Assembly (NCBI RefSeq): GCF_900109735.1
Contig: NZ_FOAS01000002.1
Span: 1 to 64,000, forward strand
Origin: Atopomonas hussainii
GTDB taxonomy: Bacteria; Pseudomonadota; Gammaproteobacteria; Pseudomonadales; Pseudomonadaceae
Direction: 5' to 3'
DNA length: 64,000 nucleotides
The position numbers and the translations under genes were made by a program. Below, piece by piece: positions 18,792 to 27,430 of the stretch (the first letter of the stretch is position 1; each line of letters opens with the position of its first letter). The notes under the pieces were generated by a model, which made no database searches, was not told the origin of the DNA, and saw only the letters and a list, made by a program, of their open reading frames with translations.

Positions 18792-20419
18792 GCCGGTGCC
18801 GTATCGTTGTGAGTGGCGAGCATAGAGCGCGCGACGGCTTCGGCGACCTTGATGCCATCCACCCCGGCAGAAAGAATGCCGCCGGCATAACCTGCGCCTT
18901 CACCAGCAGGGTACAGACCTTTGAGGTTAAGGCTTTGCAGGGTTTCGTAATCGCGGGTGATGCGCACCGGTGAGCTGGTGCGGGTTTCGATGCCGGTGAG
19001 GATGGCGTCGTCACGATCAAAGCCGCGAATTTGCTTGCCGAAGGCCGGCAGGGCTTCGCGGATTGCCTCGATGGCGTAGTCGGGTAACGATGGTGCCAAG
19101 TCGCCCAAGCGTACACCGGGTTTGTACGACGGCTCGACTTCGCCAAACTCGCGCGATGCCTTGCCGCGTATAAAGTCGCCGACCAATTGCGCGGGGGCGC
19201 AGTAGTCGCTGCCGCCAAGTTCATAGGCGCGCGACTCTAGGCGTTCTTGAAACTCCACCCCAGCCAGCGGGCCACCGGGGAAGTCTTGCTCAGGATTGAT
19301 GCCCACCACGATGCCTGCGTTGGCGTTGCGTTCGTTGCGCGAGTATTGGCTCATGCCGTTGGTGACCACGCGCTCAGGCTCCGAGGTCGCCGCCACCACA
19401 GTGCCGCCCGGGCACATGCAGAAGCTGTACACCGCGCGGCCGTTTTGCGCGTGGTGTACCAGTTTATAGTCGGCGGCACCCAGCTGCGGATGGCCGGCGT
19501 ATTTGCCCAAGCGCGCTTGGTTGATCAGCGATTGCGGGTGCTCAATACGGAAGCCCACGGCAAACGGTTTGGCTTCAATGAAGACGTTTTGCCGGTGCAG
19601 CATGCGGAAGGTATCGCGCGAGCTGTGCCCTAAGGCCAGAATCACGTGGCGGCTGTGCAGGGTTTCGCCGTTGGCTAATACCACGCCTTCAAGCTGACCA
19701 TCGTTAATCACCAAGTCGGTGACTTTGCTTTCAAAGCGCACTTCGCCGCCCAAAGCGATGATTTCTTCGCGCATGGTTGACACCACGCCCGTCAGGCGGA
19801 AGGTGCCGATGTGTGGCTTGCTGACGTACATGATTTCTTCCGGCGCGCCGGCGCGGACGAACTCGTGCATCACCTTGCGGCCGTAAAACTTCGGGTCTTT
19901 GATCTGGCTATACAGCTTGCCGTCGGAGAACAGCCCTGCGCCGCCTTCGCCAAATTGCACGTTGGACTCGGGGGTCAGGGTTTTCTTGCGCCACAGCGCC
20001 CAGGTGTCTTTAGTGCGGCGGCGCACATCTTTACCGCGCTCGAGCACAATCGGCTTAAAGCCCATCTGTGCCAGCAGCAGGGCAGCAAACAAGCCGCAGG
20101 GGCCAAAGCCCACCACAATCGGCCGTTCGCTGAGCGAGTCTGGCGCGTGGCCGACAGGGTAGTAGTGCGTGTCCGGCGCTGGGCGAATGTGTTTGTCATC
20201 GGCGAAGCGTTGCAGCAGGGCGGCCTCATCGCGCACTTCGACGTCGATGATGTAGATAAACAAAATCACGCTGTTCTTTTTCCGCGCATCGTAGCTGCGC
20301 TTAAACACAGTGAAGTTGATCAGCTCGGCAGCGCTAATCTGCAGGCGGGTAACAATGGCTTCACGCAGCGCGTCGGCAGGGTGATCCAGCGGCAAAGACA
20401 GTTCGGTAATACGAATCAT
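18788..20419 (-). CDS. FAD-dependent dehydrogenase-like protein (COG2509 type)
   Basis: A 543-residue protein. The ATG at 20419 replaces a longer frame that starts in non-conserved DNA. The first 90 or so residues form an N-terminal domain with FTVFKRSYDARKK. The FAD-binding core follows, with VGFGPCGLFAALLLAQMGFKPIVLERG near 107, GEGGAGLFSDGKLYS, and a C-terminal nucleotide motif in GLYPAGEGAGYAGGILSAGVDGIKVAEAVA. This is the uncharacterised COG2509 flavoprotein family, widespread and without a settled reaction. It is co-transcribed with the RNA methyltransferase and divergent from rlmE. Confidence 0.85.
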   Translation of the reverse strand: MIRITELSLPLDHPADALREAIVTRLQISAAELINFTVFKRSYDARKKNSVILFIYIIDVEVRDEAALLQRFADDKHIRPAPDTHYYPVGHAPDSLSERPIVVGFGPCGLFAALLLAQMGFKPIVLERGKDVRRRTKDTWALWRKKTLTPESNVQFGEGGAGLFSDGKLYSQIKDPKFYGRKVMHEFVRAGAPEEIMYVSKPHIGTFRLTGVVSTMREEIIALGGEVRFESKVTDLVINDGQLEGVVLANGETLHSRHVILALGHSSRDTFRMLHRQNVFIEAKPFAVGFRIEHPQSLINQARLGKYAGHPQLGAADYKLVHHAQNGRAVYSFCMCPGGTVVAATSEPERVVTNGMSQYSRNERNANAGIVVGINPEQDFPGGPLAGVEFQERLESRAYELGGSDYCAPAQLVGDFIRGKASREFGEVEPSYKPGVRLGDLAPSLPDYAIEAIREALPAFGKQIRGFDRDDAILTGIETRTSSPVRITRDYETLQSLNLKGLYPAGEGAGYAGGILSAGVDGIKVAEAVARSMLATHNDTAPA

Positions 20420-20524
20420 AGGGCAAGCCTGGCCGGTGACTCCGGCAAAGGGAATAAGGACAAAAAGCAGGCCGCTATTGTACGCGCCGGATCTGGCGGC
20501 TGTCAGTTTGTCGCCTGGGCGATT

Positions 20525-20553
20525 TAACCTGCAGGCGCCTCTGGGCCTATAAT
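20525..20553 (+). promoter_or_regulatory. Candidate promoter for rlmE
   Basis: A perfect -10 TATAAT lies at 20548-20553, 72 bases before the rlmE start. The -35 is poor (TTTAAC-like around 20523-20530). Only the -10 is convincing. Confidence 0.4.
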
Positions 20554-20624
20554 TGCCGCCACTTTGTGGTCGCGCGGTTTCATCGCGTCTGGCCCGCACA
20601 TTGATTTCGGTGGTTAGTTCGCGA

Positions 20625-21245
20625 ATGAAACGCTCGAAAAGCAGCCGTCGTTGGCTGGATGAACACGTCAACGATCCCTACGTTAAGCAAGCGCAAAAAG
20701 ATGGTTTGCGCTCGCGCGCCAGTTACAAGCTGATTGAGCTGGATGAAAAAGACCGCCTGATTCGTCCCGGCATGCTGATCATGGATTTAGGCTCGGCCCC
20801 CGGTGGCTGGTCGCAAATCGCCGGGCGTATGGTGGGCGATCAGGGGCGGGTGATTGCCACCGATATCTTGCCGATGGATTCGCTGGAAAACGTCGACTTT
20901 ATTCAAGGCGACTTCACCGACGATAAGGTCTTCCAACAGTTGTTGGATATGTTGGATGGCCGCCAGCCGGATCTGGTGATTTCCGATATCGCGCCGAATA
21001 TCAGCGGCGTGGCGGTGGCCGACCAAGCGGCGGCGATGTACTTGGTCGAATTGACGTTGGACATGGTGCGTCAAGTGCTCAAGCCTGGCGGCAATTATGT
21101 GGTCAAAGTATTCCAAGGCGATGGTTCGGATCAGTTTTTGAAAGACATGCGCACCTCGTTCGACAAGGTGATGATCCGCAAGCCCGATGCCTCGCGCTCA
21201 CGCTCGCGTGAGGTATACATGGTCGGAAAGGGTTTTAAAGGCTGA
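20625..21245 (+). CDS. rlmE: 23S rRNA (uridine-2552-2'-O)-methyltransferase RlmE
   Basis: A 206-residue FtsJ-type enzyme that methylates U2552 in the A-loop of 23S rRNA. Start [10 protein letters not shown] at 20625 matches the family. SAM motif I is [12 protein letters not shown] near residue 49-60. The K-D-K-E catalytic tetrad is represented by SRASYKL (Lys), SDIAPN (Asp), VVKVFQG (Lys) and SREVYMV (Glu). In most pseudomonads I recall rlmE (ftsJ) lying next to yhbY and ftsH. Neither flanks it here; the next gene is a parvulin. Confidence 0.95.
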   Translation: MKRSKSSRRWLDEHVNDPYVKQAQKDGLRSRASYKLIELDEKDRLIRPGMLIMDLGSAPGGWSQIAGRMVGDQGRVIATDILPMDSLENVDFIQGDFTDDKVFQQLLDMLDGRQPDLVISDIAPNISGVAVADQAAAMYLVELTLDMVRQVLKPGGNYVVKVFQGDGSDQFLKDMRTSFDKVMIRKPDASRSRSREVYMVGKGFKG

Positions 21246-21321
21246 GGCTCTGTTGTCTCAGTGTTTGCTAACGCGGCTGCCGCTGGGCGGCTGTTCATCG
21301 AATGAATTGAGGAGTTCCCCC

Positions 21322-21603
21322 ATGGCTCGCGCAAGCGCACGTCACATCCTGGTGGCCACCGAGGCCAAGTGCAACGAACTGAAAGCCGCTATCGAAGGTG
21401 GTGCCGATTTCGCTCAAGTGGCGAAAGACAATTCCAGCTGTCCGTCTAGCCGTCAGGGCGGCGACTTGGGCACCTTTGGTCGTGGGCAGATGGTGAAAGA
21501 GTTCGATGCTGTGGTGTTCAGCGCGCCGGTGGGTGTGGTGCAAGGTCCGGTGAAAACCCAGTTTGGTTATCACCTGCTGGAAGTGACCAGTCGCCAAGAC
21601 TGA
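21322..21603 (+). CDS. ppiC: Parvulin-type peptidyl-prolyl isomerase (PpiC-like)
   Basis: A 93-residue single-domain parvulin, the length of E. coli PpiC. It starts MARASARHILV (ATG 21322) after GAGGAG. Active-site features are RHILV at the N-terminus, GGDLGTFGRGQMVKEFD in the middle and TQFGYHLLEV at the end. There is no signal peptide, so it acts in the cytoplasm on protein folding. Followed by a terminator. Confidence 0.94.
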   Translation: MARASARHILVATEAKCNELKAAIEGGADFAQVAKDNSSCPSSRQGGDLGTFGRGQMVKEFDAVVFSAPVGVVQGPVKTQFGYHLLEVTSRQD

Positions 21604-21619
21604 GTTTTTCTAGGCACTA

Positions 21620-21656
21620 AAAAACCGCCAAGGCGTTCGGCCAAGGCGGTTTTTTT
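21620..21656 (+). terminator. Terminator after ppiC
   Basis: AAAACCGCC and GGCGGTTTT form the outer stem, with a second inner pairing of GGC and GCC, then TTTTTT. It is A-rich on the left arm, so it may also serve the convergent HPF-like gene ending at 21668. Confidence 0.8.
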
Positions 21657-21667
21657 ATGCGCGCTGC

Positions 21668-22078
21668 TTAAGCGCTACGCGCCATCTGGTTTTCTAGGAA
21701 GTCTTCTTCTAACAGGTGGTCGGCGTGGCTGATGCCGATGTTTTCTTCACGCTGCGCGGCGGCGCGTTTGGCGCGCAGTTTGCCCATGTGGTGGTCAAGC
21801 GCGTGGCTGAGTTTTTCCAGTGCACCGTCTAAGGCGAACTCCAGTGATTCTGCCTTGTGCGTGACGGAGAGCGGGGCTTGCCCTTTGGGGCGGGCTTCGA
21901 TGTGGCAGCGCTTATCAGTGGCGCCAGACTTGTGGGCGTTTTCGTCGGCTAGGTGCACAACAACGCGGGTGAGATCATCGCCGTAGCGGTCAAATTTGTC
22001 GGTAACGGTTGCACTTACCCAATCGGCTAAACGAGCACTGCCTTGGATGTGGTTGTCACTATGAACCTGGATTTGCAT
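21668..22078 (-). CDS. HPF/RaiA-family ribosome-associated factor
   Basis: A 136-residue protein with the S30AE fold of hibernation factors: MQIQVHSDNHIQGS at the N-terminus, DLTRVVVHLADEN, then CHIEARPKG..PLSVTHKAESLEFALDGALEKL. The ATG at 22078 was chosen over one six codons upstream because AAGGAA precedes it. The C-terminal tail of about 35 residues is short, so it is not the long HPF with a dimerisation domain. It differs from the hpf normally found beside rpoN, so I leave the symbol empty. Probably binds the ribosome in stress or stationary phase. Confidence 0.85.
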   Translation of the reverse strand: MQIQVHSDNHIQGSARLADWVSATVTDKFDRYGDDLTRVVVHLADENAHKSGATDKRCHIEARPKGQAPLSVTHKAESLEFALDGALEKLSHALDHHMGKLRAKRAAAQREENIGISHADHLLEEDFLENQMARSA

Positions 22079-22240
22079 AGGGCATTCCTTATTCAACTCA
22101 ACAACTTAGTCTTCACGTCGGCAGCGCACTTAAGCGCTAACGGTGCGCAGTGATCGCTGCATCGACACTTTCAGCCTACGCCATGTTGCGTGCTTTGGGG
22201 AGCTTTGTTGCATTCAGAAATACGTTTGTCTGATCTAAGA

Positions 22241-22283
22241 CAAAAACAAAGCCCCTTGCGGCATTGCCGGCAAGAGGCTTTGT
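22241..22283 (-). terminator. Terminator after ychF
   Basis: Read on the minus strand: ACAAAGCC...TTGC, loop, GCAAG..GGCTTTGT, followed by TTTTTG. The stem is strong with one bulge and lies about 30 bases after the ychF stop. Confidence 0.85.
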
Positions 22284-22311
22284 AATGACACTAAGGTGCC
22301 GGAATAGCGGC

Positions 22312-23412
22312 TTAGACGTTAAAGCGGAAGTGCATCACGTCACCGTCTTTGACGATGTAGTCCTTGCCTTCTAGGCGCCATTTGCCGGCTTCTTTGGCAC
22401 CGGCTTCGCCGTTGTATTGGATGAAGTCGTTGTAGCCGATGACTTCGGCGCGGATAAAGCCTTTCTCGAAATCGGTGTGGATTACTGCGGCGGCCTTCGG
22501 TGCGGTGGCGCCGATTTGCACGGTCCAGGCGCGTACTTCTTTCACGCCAGCGGTGAAGTAAGTTTGCAGGTTGAGTAGCTCGTAACCGGCGCGGATGACG
22601 CGGTTTAGGCCGGGTTCTTCCATGCCCATGGTTTCGAGGAACATTTGCTTTTCTTCGTCGTCATCCAGCTCGGCGATTTCGGCCTCAATCTTGTTGCACA
22701 CCGGCACCACCACGGCGCCTTCTTCGGCGGCGATGGCTTTGACCGCATCTAAGTGCGGGTTGTTTTCGAAGCCTTCTTCGCTGACGTTGGCGATGTACAT
22801 CACTGGCTTGCTGGTCAGCAGGTGAAAGCCGCGAGCAATGGCGCGTTCTTCGGTGCTGGCGTTTTTCAGCAGGCTGCGCGCCGGCTTGCCTTCTTGGAAG
22901 TGCGGGATCAGCTGCTCCAGCACGGCTTTCTGCGCCAGTGCTTCTTTGTCGCCGCCTTTGGCATTACGCGTGACGCGCTGCAGTTGTTTCTCGCAGCTTT
23001 CTAGGTCAGCGAAGATCAGCTCAAGGTCGATCACTTCGATATCGCGCTTGGGGTTTACGCTGTTGCTGACGTGAATCACGTTGTCGTCTTCGAAGCAGCG
23101 CACCACGTGGGCGATGGCGTCGGTTTCGCGGATGTTGGCGAGGAATTTGTTACCCAAGCCTTCGCCCTTGCTGGCGCCTTCGACGAGGCCGGCGATGTCG
23201 ACGAATTCCATGCTGGTGGGGATGACCTTCTCAGGTTTGACGATCTCCGCCAGCGCGTTCAGGCGGGCATCGGGCATCGGCACGATGCCGCTGTTGGGCT
23301 CGATGGTGCAGAAGGGGAAGTTTTCTGCGCCGATACCGGCTTTGGTCAGAGCATTGAACAGGGTGGACTTGCCGACATTGGGTAGGCCGACGATGCCGCA
23401 GTTAAATCCCAT
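22312..23412 (-). CDS. ychF: Redox-regulated ATPase YchF (OLA1 family)
   Basis: A 366-residue OBG-family P-loop protein that prefers ATP. G1 is GLPNVGKST at residues 8-16, G3 is [17 protein letters not shown], the coiled coil spans about 125-200, and NVSEEGF replaces the usual NKxD base-specificity motif, as in the family. It ends in a TGS-like domain, with [26 protein letters not shown]. It is the last gene of the prs-rplY-pth-ychF series and is followed by a strong terminator. Confidence 0.96.
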   Translation of the reverse strand: MGFNCGIVGLPNVGKSTLFNALTKAGIGAENFPFCTIEPNSGIVPMPDARLNALAEIVKPEKVIPTSMEFVDIAGLVEGASKGEGLGNKFLANIRETDAIAHVVRCFEDDNVIHVSNSVNPKRDIEVIDLELIFADLESCEKQLQRVTRNAKGGDKEALAQKAVLEQLIPHFQEGKPARSLLKNASTEERAIARGFHLLTSKPVMYIANVSEEGFENNPHLDAVKAIAAEEGAVVVPVCNKIEAEIAELDDDEEKQMFLETMGMEEPGLNRVIRAGYELLNLQTYFTAGVKEVRAWTVQIGATAPKAAAVIHTDFEKGFIRAEVIGYNDFIQYNGEAGAKEAGKWRLEGKDYIVKDGDVMHFRFNV

Positions 23413-23441
23413 GGTGTGTTCCTCCGCCGGTGGGCGTGTAA

Positions 23442-24026
23442 TCAGGCTTTTTGGCTGTGCAGGCGTTGCATGGCGGTTTTTAGGTCGCCGTCGAGCAGTT
23501 GCGGCAGCACGGCCAAGCTGTTGGCGATGCTGGCTTCGATCAGTTCTTGCTCGTTGCGCGGGGCGCGGCCAAGTACGTAGTTGGAGACCAGCTTGCTGTC
23601 GCCCGGATGGCCAATGCCAATGCGCAGGCGCTGAAAGCTGTTCTGGTTGGCCATTTGCGCAATGATGTCGCGCAGGCCGTTGTGTCCGCCATGGCCGCCA
23701 CCTTGTTTGAGTTTCGCCACGCCCGGCGGCATATCCAGTTCGTCATGCGCGACCAGAATGCTCTCGATGGGGATGCGAAAGAAACCCGCCAGTGCAGCCA
23801 CGGCTTGGCCGCTGCGGTTCATGTAAGTGGTGGGGATGAGGAGGCGGACGTCCTGATCTTGATGGCGAAAGCGCCCAGTCAGGCCGAAATACTTGCGGTC
23901 GGCAGCGAGGGTCACACCCTCGGCCGCCGCCACACGTTCGACGAACCAGGCTCCGGCGTTATGCCGCGTCTGCTCGTATTCGACGCCTGGGTTGCCCAAG
24001 CCTACGATCAGTTGGATAGCGGTCAC
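23442..24026 (-). CDS. pth: Peptidyl-tRNA hydrolase
   Basis: A 194-residue enzyme that releases peptides from peptidyl-tRNA dropped by stalled ribosomes. Signatures are [22 protein letters not shown] near residues 8-28 (catalytic His in TRHN), [10 protein letters not shown] near 67, HDELDMPPG near 94 and GHNGLRDI near 114. The start is GTG at 24026 (GTGACCGCTATC), which gives the family's normal N-terminus. It follows rplY after a short gap holding an inverted repeat. Confidence 0.96.
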   Translation of the reverse strand: MTAIQLIVGLGNPGVEYEQTRHNAGAWFVERVAAAEGVTLAADRKYFGLTGRFRHQDQDVRLLIPTTYMNRSGQAVAALAGFFRIPIESILVAHDELDMPPGVAKLKQGGGHGGHNGLRDIIAQMANQNSFQRLRIGIGHPGDSKLVSNYVLGRAPRNEQELIEASIANSLAVLPQLLDGDLKTAMQRLHSQKA

Positions 24027-24041
24027 GCGCGGAGCCTAGCC

Positions 24042-24063
24042 AGTAACAGGCGAGCCTGTTACT
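24042..24063. repeat. Inverted repeat overlapping the rplY stop codon
   Basis: AGTAACAGG (24042-24050), CGAG, CCTGTTACT (24055-24063) is a perfect 9-bp stem with a 4-base loop. It spans the rplY stop codon and the start of the rplY-pth gap. It lacks a U tract, so it is probably an mRNA processing or stability element. Confidence 0.55.
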
Positions 24064-24706
24064 CCTCGTCTTTCTGCTCTTCTTCGGCAGCGTCAGCGGC
24101 CGGAGCTTCTTCAGCGGTAGTTTCTTCAGCAACACGCGGCTGGTGAACGTTGGCGATAGCCAGGTCGTTCTCGTGGCTCAGTGCTACAGACTCAACGCCT
24201 TCCGGCAGCTTCAGGTCAGACAGGTGAACTACCTGGCCCAGCTCTACCTTGGACATATCAACGGCGATGAACTCCGGCAGGTTGCGCGGCAGAACTTCGA
24301 TTTCAATGTCGTTGGCAGTGTGAGAAATAGCGCCGCCTTGTTGCTTCACGCCCACGCAGTCTTCTTCGTTGATGAAGTGCAGCGGTACGGTAACGGTCAG
24401 CTTCTGGCCTTTCACTACGCGGATGAAGTCAACGTGAGTCACGCTGTTCTTCGCCGGGTGACGCTGCAGGTCCTTGATCAGTACGCTTTCTTTGGCGCCG
24501 TCGATAGACAGTTCCAGAACGTGCGAGAAGGCTGCTTCGTTTTCCAGCAGTTTAACCAGCTCTTTGAAAACCAGGCTGATCGGCTGGGGGGCTTTGTCGG
24601 CACCGTAAACGATAGCGGGAACCAGGTTGGCGTTACGACGCAGGCGGCGGCTCGCACCTTTCCCCATGTCAGAACGCGCTTGAGCGTTAAGGGCAAAGTT
24701 AGTCAT
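24059..24706 (-). CDS. rplY: 50S ribosomal protein L25 (CTC-type)
   Basis: A 215-residue two-domain L25. The N-terminal 5S rRNA-binding domain (1-95) includes [14 protein letters not shown] and [16 protein letters not shown], and the TL5/CTC beta domain fills about 96-185. An acidic, alanine-rich tail ends in EEEQKDEE. Start MTNFALNAQ at 24706 follows TTAGGAG; the longer frame begins inside the prs-rplY hairpin. Codon use is very biased, as in highly expressed genes. Confidence 0.95.
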   Translation of the reverse strand: MTNFALNAQARSDMGKGASRRLRRNANLVPAIVYGADKAPQPISLVFKELVKLLENEAAFSHVLELSIDGAKESVLIKDLQRHPAKNSVTHVDFIRVVKGQKLTVTVPLHFINEEDCVGVKQQGGAISHTANDIEIEVLPRNLPEFIAVDMSKVELGQVVHLSDLKLPEGVESVALSHENDLAIANVHQPRVAEETTAEEAPAADAAEEEQKDEE

Positions 24707-24725
24707 GTTAAGACTCCTAAAGTAA

Positions 24726-24763
24726 AAACGCGCCCGCAACACTTGCGACCAGCGTTGCGGGCG
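24726..24763 (-). terminator. Attenuator-like hairpin between prs and rplY
   Basis: On the minus strand CGCCCGCAAC and GTTGCGGGCG (24754-24763 and 24731-24740) form a 10-bp stem, followed by CGTTTTTA. It sits between the prs stop and the rplY ribosome-binding site. It could end most prs transcripts or act as an L25-responsive leader; the sequence does not decide. Confidence 0.7.
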
Positions 24764-24797
24764 TTGATCCTGCCGAGGCAGCGTTAAATCAGTGCGA

Positions 24798-25739
24798 TTA
24801 GCGGAACATCGCGCTGATGGATTCTTCGTTGCTGATGCGGCGCATGGCCTCGGCGATCACCGGGGCAATGTCGAGCTGGCGAATGCGCGTGCAATTTTGC
24901 GCAGCGGCCGACAGCGGAATGGTGTTGCTGACGACCAGCTCGTCGAGAACGGAGTTTTCCAAGTTCTCAATCGCGCGGCCAGACAACACCGGGTGTGTAG
25001 CGTAGGCGCAGACTTTGTCGGCACCGAAATCTTTCAGCGCTTTGGCGGCGTGGCACAGAGTGCCTGCGGTGTCGACCATGTCGTCGACCAGTACGCAGGT
25101 GCGGCCTTGTACGTCACCAATAATGTGCATCACCTCAGACTGGTTAGCCTTCGGACGGCGCTTGTCGATGATCGCCAGATCAACGCCCAAGTTCTTCGCC
25201 ACGGCACGGGCGCGAACTACGCCGCCGATGTCCGGTGAAACGACCATGAGGTTTTCAAAGCGCTGGGCTTGGATATCGTCCACCAGGGTCGGTGAGCCGT
25301 AGATGTTGTCTACGGGGATATCAAAGAAGCCTTGAATTTGGTCGGCGTGCAGGTCGACGGTCAGTACACGGTTCACGCCGACGACATTGAACATGTCGGC
25401 AATCACCTTGGCGCTGATCGGTACACGCGCTGAACGAGGACGGCGATCCTGACGGGCGTAGCCGAAATACGGCACCACGGCGGTGATACGTGTGGCAGAA
25501 GAGCGACGCAGGGCGTCGGCCATCACGATCAGTTCCATCAGGTTGTCGTTGGTCGGCGCGCAGGTCGGCTGGACGATAAACACGTCCTTACCACGCACGT
25601 TTTCATTGATTTCTACGGCGACTTCGCCGTCAGAGAATTTGCCAACGGAAACATCACCCATGGGGATGTGCAGTTGACGAACGATTCGGCGGGCCAGATC
25701 GGGGTTGGCGTTCCCCGTGAAGACCATCATCTTGGACAC
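24798..25739 (-). CDS. prs: Ribose-phosphate pyrophosphokinase
   Basis: Makes PRPP from ribose 5-phosphate and ATP for purine, pyrimidine, His, Trp and NAD synthesis. At 313 residues it has the class I length. The start is GTG at 25739 ([10 protein letters not shown]), matching P. aeruginosa Prs as I recall; ATG codons three and four residues later are alternatives. Motifs are FSDGE, the flexible loop [24 protein letters not shown] (regulatory/metal), [19 protein letters not shown] and the PRPP-binding [10 protein letters not shown] near residue 217-226. It lies just downstream of two tRNA-Gln genes. Confidence 0.96.
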   Translation of the reverse strand: MSKMMVFTGNANPDLARRIVRQLHIPMGDVSVGKFSDGEVAVEINENVRGKDVFIVQPTCAPTNDNLMELIVMADALRRSSATRITAVVPYFGYARQDRRPRSARVPISAKVIADMFNVVGVNRVLTVDLHADQIQGFFDIPVDNIYGSPTLVDDIQAQRFENLMVVSPDIGGVVRARAVAKNLGVDLAIIDKRRPKANQSEVMHIIGDVQGRTCVLVDDMVDTAGTLCHAAKALKDFGADKVCAYATHPVLSGRAIENLENSVLDELVVSNTIPLSAAAQNCTRIRQLDIAPVIAEAMRRISNEESISAMFR

Positions 25740-25781
25740 GCGGCAGTACCTGTAGGGCTGTGTCAGGGGGATGCTGGAAAA

Positions 25782-25856
25782 TGGCAGGGGCGGCTGGATT
25801 CGAACCAACGCATGGCAGGATCAAAACCTGCTGCCTTACCGCTTGGCGACGCCCCT
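25782..25856 (-). tRNA. tRNA-Gln (TTG), copy 1
   Basis: The minus strand begins AGGGGCGTCGCCAAGCGGT and ends GCCGCCCCTGCCA: a 75-nt cloverleaf with encoded CCA and a 7-bp acceptor. The anticodon loop is TTTTGAT on a GCAGG/CCTGC stem, giving TTG (Gln, CAA/CAG). It is identical to the copy 90 bases away. Confidence 0.96.
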
Positions 25857-25871
25857 GTAACTTTAAAAATA

Positions 25872-25946
25872 TGGCAGGGGCGGCTGGATTCGAACCAACG
25901 CATGGCAGGATCAAAACCTGCTGCCTTACCGCTTGGCGACGCCCCT
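25872..25946 (-). tRNA. tRNA-Gln (TTG), copy 2
   Basis: Base-for-base the same 75-nt tRNA as copy 1, separated from it by 15 AT-rich bases. It begins 10 bases beyond the ispE stop, so it is probably processed from an ispE-tRNA-prs transcript. The pair is a recent tandem duplication or kept identical by gene conversion. Confidence 0.96.
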
Positions 25947-25955
25947 GTATATCTC

Positions 25956-26807
25956 TTACTGATGCAAGCTTTGCAGTGCCTTGTGCAACATGGAAATGTT
26001 GCTGCCCTTGGCGACAAAGTGCTGCAGGCCACCCTCAAGAGAGCGCGAAACTTTATCAGCTTCTTGCTGGCTTGGAAAGCTTGTAAAACAACAAGCTCCG
26101 GTACCTGTTAGCTTGGCTGAAGCAAATTTGTTCAGCTGCATCAATGCGTTACGAATTTCCGGGTAACGCAGCTCAACCACTGGCAGGCAATCATTGTGCC
26201 CCTCCTGCGTTTGAGCGGCGGCTAATGTAATGGCGGGTGTGTTACGTGTCAACCGCTCATCACAGAAAATTTCTTTAGTACTTACATGCACTTGCGGCAC
26301 AGCGACGACAAACCAAGGCTCGTCTAAGGTGACCGGCGTGAGTTGCTCGCCCACGCCTTCGGCAAAGGCCGCGTGGCCGCGCACGAATACCGGCACATCA
26401 GCACCCAGTTGTAGCCCCAGACTGGCGAGCTGATCGAGGTCGAACTGGCACTGCCAAATCAGGTTTAACCCCAACAGGGTGGTGGCGGCATTGGAGCTAC
26501 CGCCGCCGATGCCGCCGCCCATGGGTAAGCGCTTGTGGATGCGTATATCCGCGCCGCGTATGCTGCCGCTGGCTTGTTGCAGCATTTTTGCGGCTTTGAC
26601 GATGAGGTTGTCGTCGTGCGCGACGCCGGGCAGGGCGTCGTGCAGTTGAATAACGCCGTCATCACGCAGGCTAAAGGTCAGTTCATCGGCGTAGTCGAGA
26701 AACTGAAACAGCGTTTGCAATTGATGATAACCGTCGGCGCGGCGACCGAGGATGTGCAAAAACAAGTTGAGCTTGGCCGGTGCCGGCAGGCTGATTTCAC
26801 GCAGCAT
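25956..26807 (-). CDS. ispE: 4-diphosphocytidyl-2-C-methyl-D-erythritol kinase
   Basis: GHMP kinase of the non-mevalonate isoprenoid pathway that phosphorylates CDP-methylerythritol. Its 283-residue length fits. Signatures are [21 protein letters not shown] (motif 1 with catalytic Lys), [19 protein letters not shown] near residues 94-112 (ATP loop), QLGADVPVF with catalytic Asp, and [10 protein letters not shown] near the end. The ATG at 26807 gives the family N-terminus; an in-frame Met 10 codons upstream would overlap lolB. It follows lolB by two bases. Confidence 0.95.
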   Translation of the reverse strand: MLREISLPAPAKLNLFLHILGRRADGYHQLQTLFQFLDYADELTFSLRDDGVIQLHDALPGVAHDDNLIVKAAKMLQQASGSIRGADIRIHKRLPMGGGIGGGSSNAATTLLGLNLIWQCQFDLDQLASLGLQLGADVPVFVRGHAAFAEGVGEQLTPVTLDEPWFVVAVPQVHVSTKEIFCDERLTRNTPAITLAAAQTQEGHNDCLPVVELRYPEIRNALMQLNKFASAKLTGTGACCFTSFPSQQEADKVSRSLEGGLQHFVAKGSNISMLHKALQSLHQ

Positions 26808-26809
26808 GG

Positions 26810-27430
26810 TTAACGACCCAGCAGGCGAGGTTGCCACTCTTTCACTACCAAGGTGATGTTTAGGTCATGGCCGCTTAGCGTTAGGCGAGCCGGTAAATCG
26901 CCCAGCTCGCTGGGTTGATAGCGGGTGTAGCGAATGTCCCAGCCATCTTGGCGCAGTTGGCTTAAGCGGCTGTCGCTGTCGAGGGTCAGCTGGCTGGGGC
27001 TGTCTGGGGCCGGTAGGCCACGAATCCACCAGAGTAAATGTGACACCGGCAAACGCCAGCCGAGGCGCTCTTCGAGTAAGGCTTCAGGGCTGGCGGCGCT
27101 GAATTGGCCTTGGTTGGCCAGCTCTAGGGTGACTTGCTGGCGATGCCCGTGCAGGCGCGCGGCACCTTGGCCGAGCGGGCCGGCCAGGCGGATGTCGAAA
27201 TAATCATTGCGTTGCAGCCAAAACAGCGTGGCGCTGCCGGATTCGGCGGGGGTGCGTACGCCCAGTTTGCCGCTGATTTGCCAGGCATTGATGGTCTTGA
27301 TTTGCTGGCTATGCGCTTGCCAGCGCTTTGGGTCGGCATCGCCTTGCAGTTGTTCTTGCGGGGTGTGAGTGGCACACGCGGTGAGCAGCCCTAGCAAGGC
27401 GGCTAGGGCGAGGTGTTGCAACGCTCTCAT
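26810..27430 (-). CDS. lolB: Outer-membrane lipoprotein LolB
   Basis: A 206-residue lipoprotein that accepts lipoproteins from LolA and inserts them in the outer membrane. The signal peptide ends in the lipobox LTAC, with the lipidated Cys at residue 19. The mature part has [21 protein letters not shown] and [13 protein letters not shown], typical of LolB. Its ATG overlaps the upstream TPR gene stop in ATGA (27427-27430). Confidence 0.95.
   Translation of the reverse strand: MRALQHLALAALLGLLTACATHTPQEQLQGDADPKRWQAHSQQIKTINAWQISGKLGVRTPAESGSATLFWLQRNDYFDIRLAGPLGQGAARLHGHRQQVTLELANQGQFSAASPEALLEERLGWRLPVSHLLWWIRGLPAPDSPSQLTLDSDSRLSQLRQDGWDIRYTRYQPSELGDLPARLTLSGHDLNITLVVKEWQPRLLGR

Noticed and set aside
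24143-24787. 214-codon plus-strand frame opposite rplY
   Set aside because: It runs through rplY and the prs-rplY hairpin in antisense and has no signal of its own.
25782-25946. 90-base direct repeat as a possible CRISPR or REP element
   Set aside because: The repeat units are complete tRNA-Gln genes; no spacer-repeat array is present anywhere in the window.
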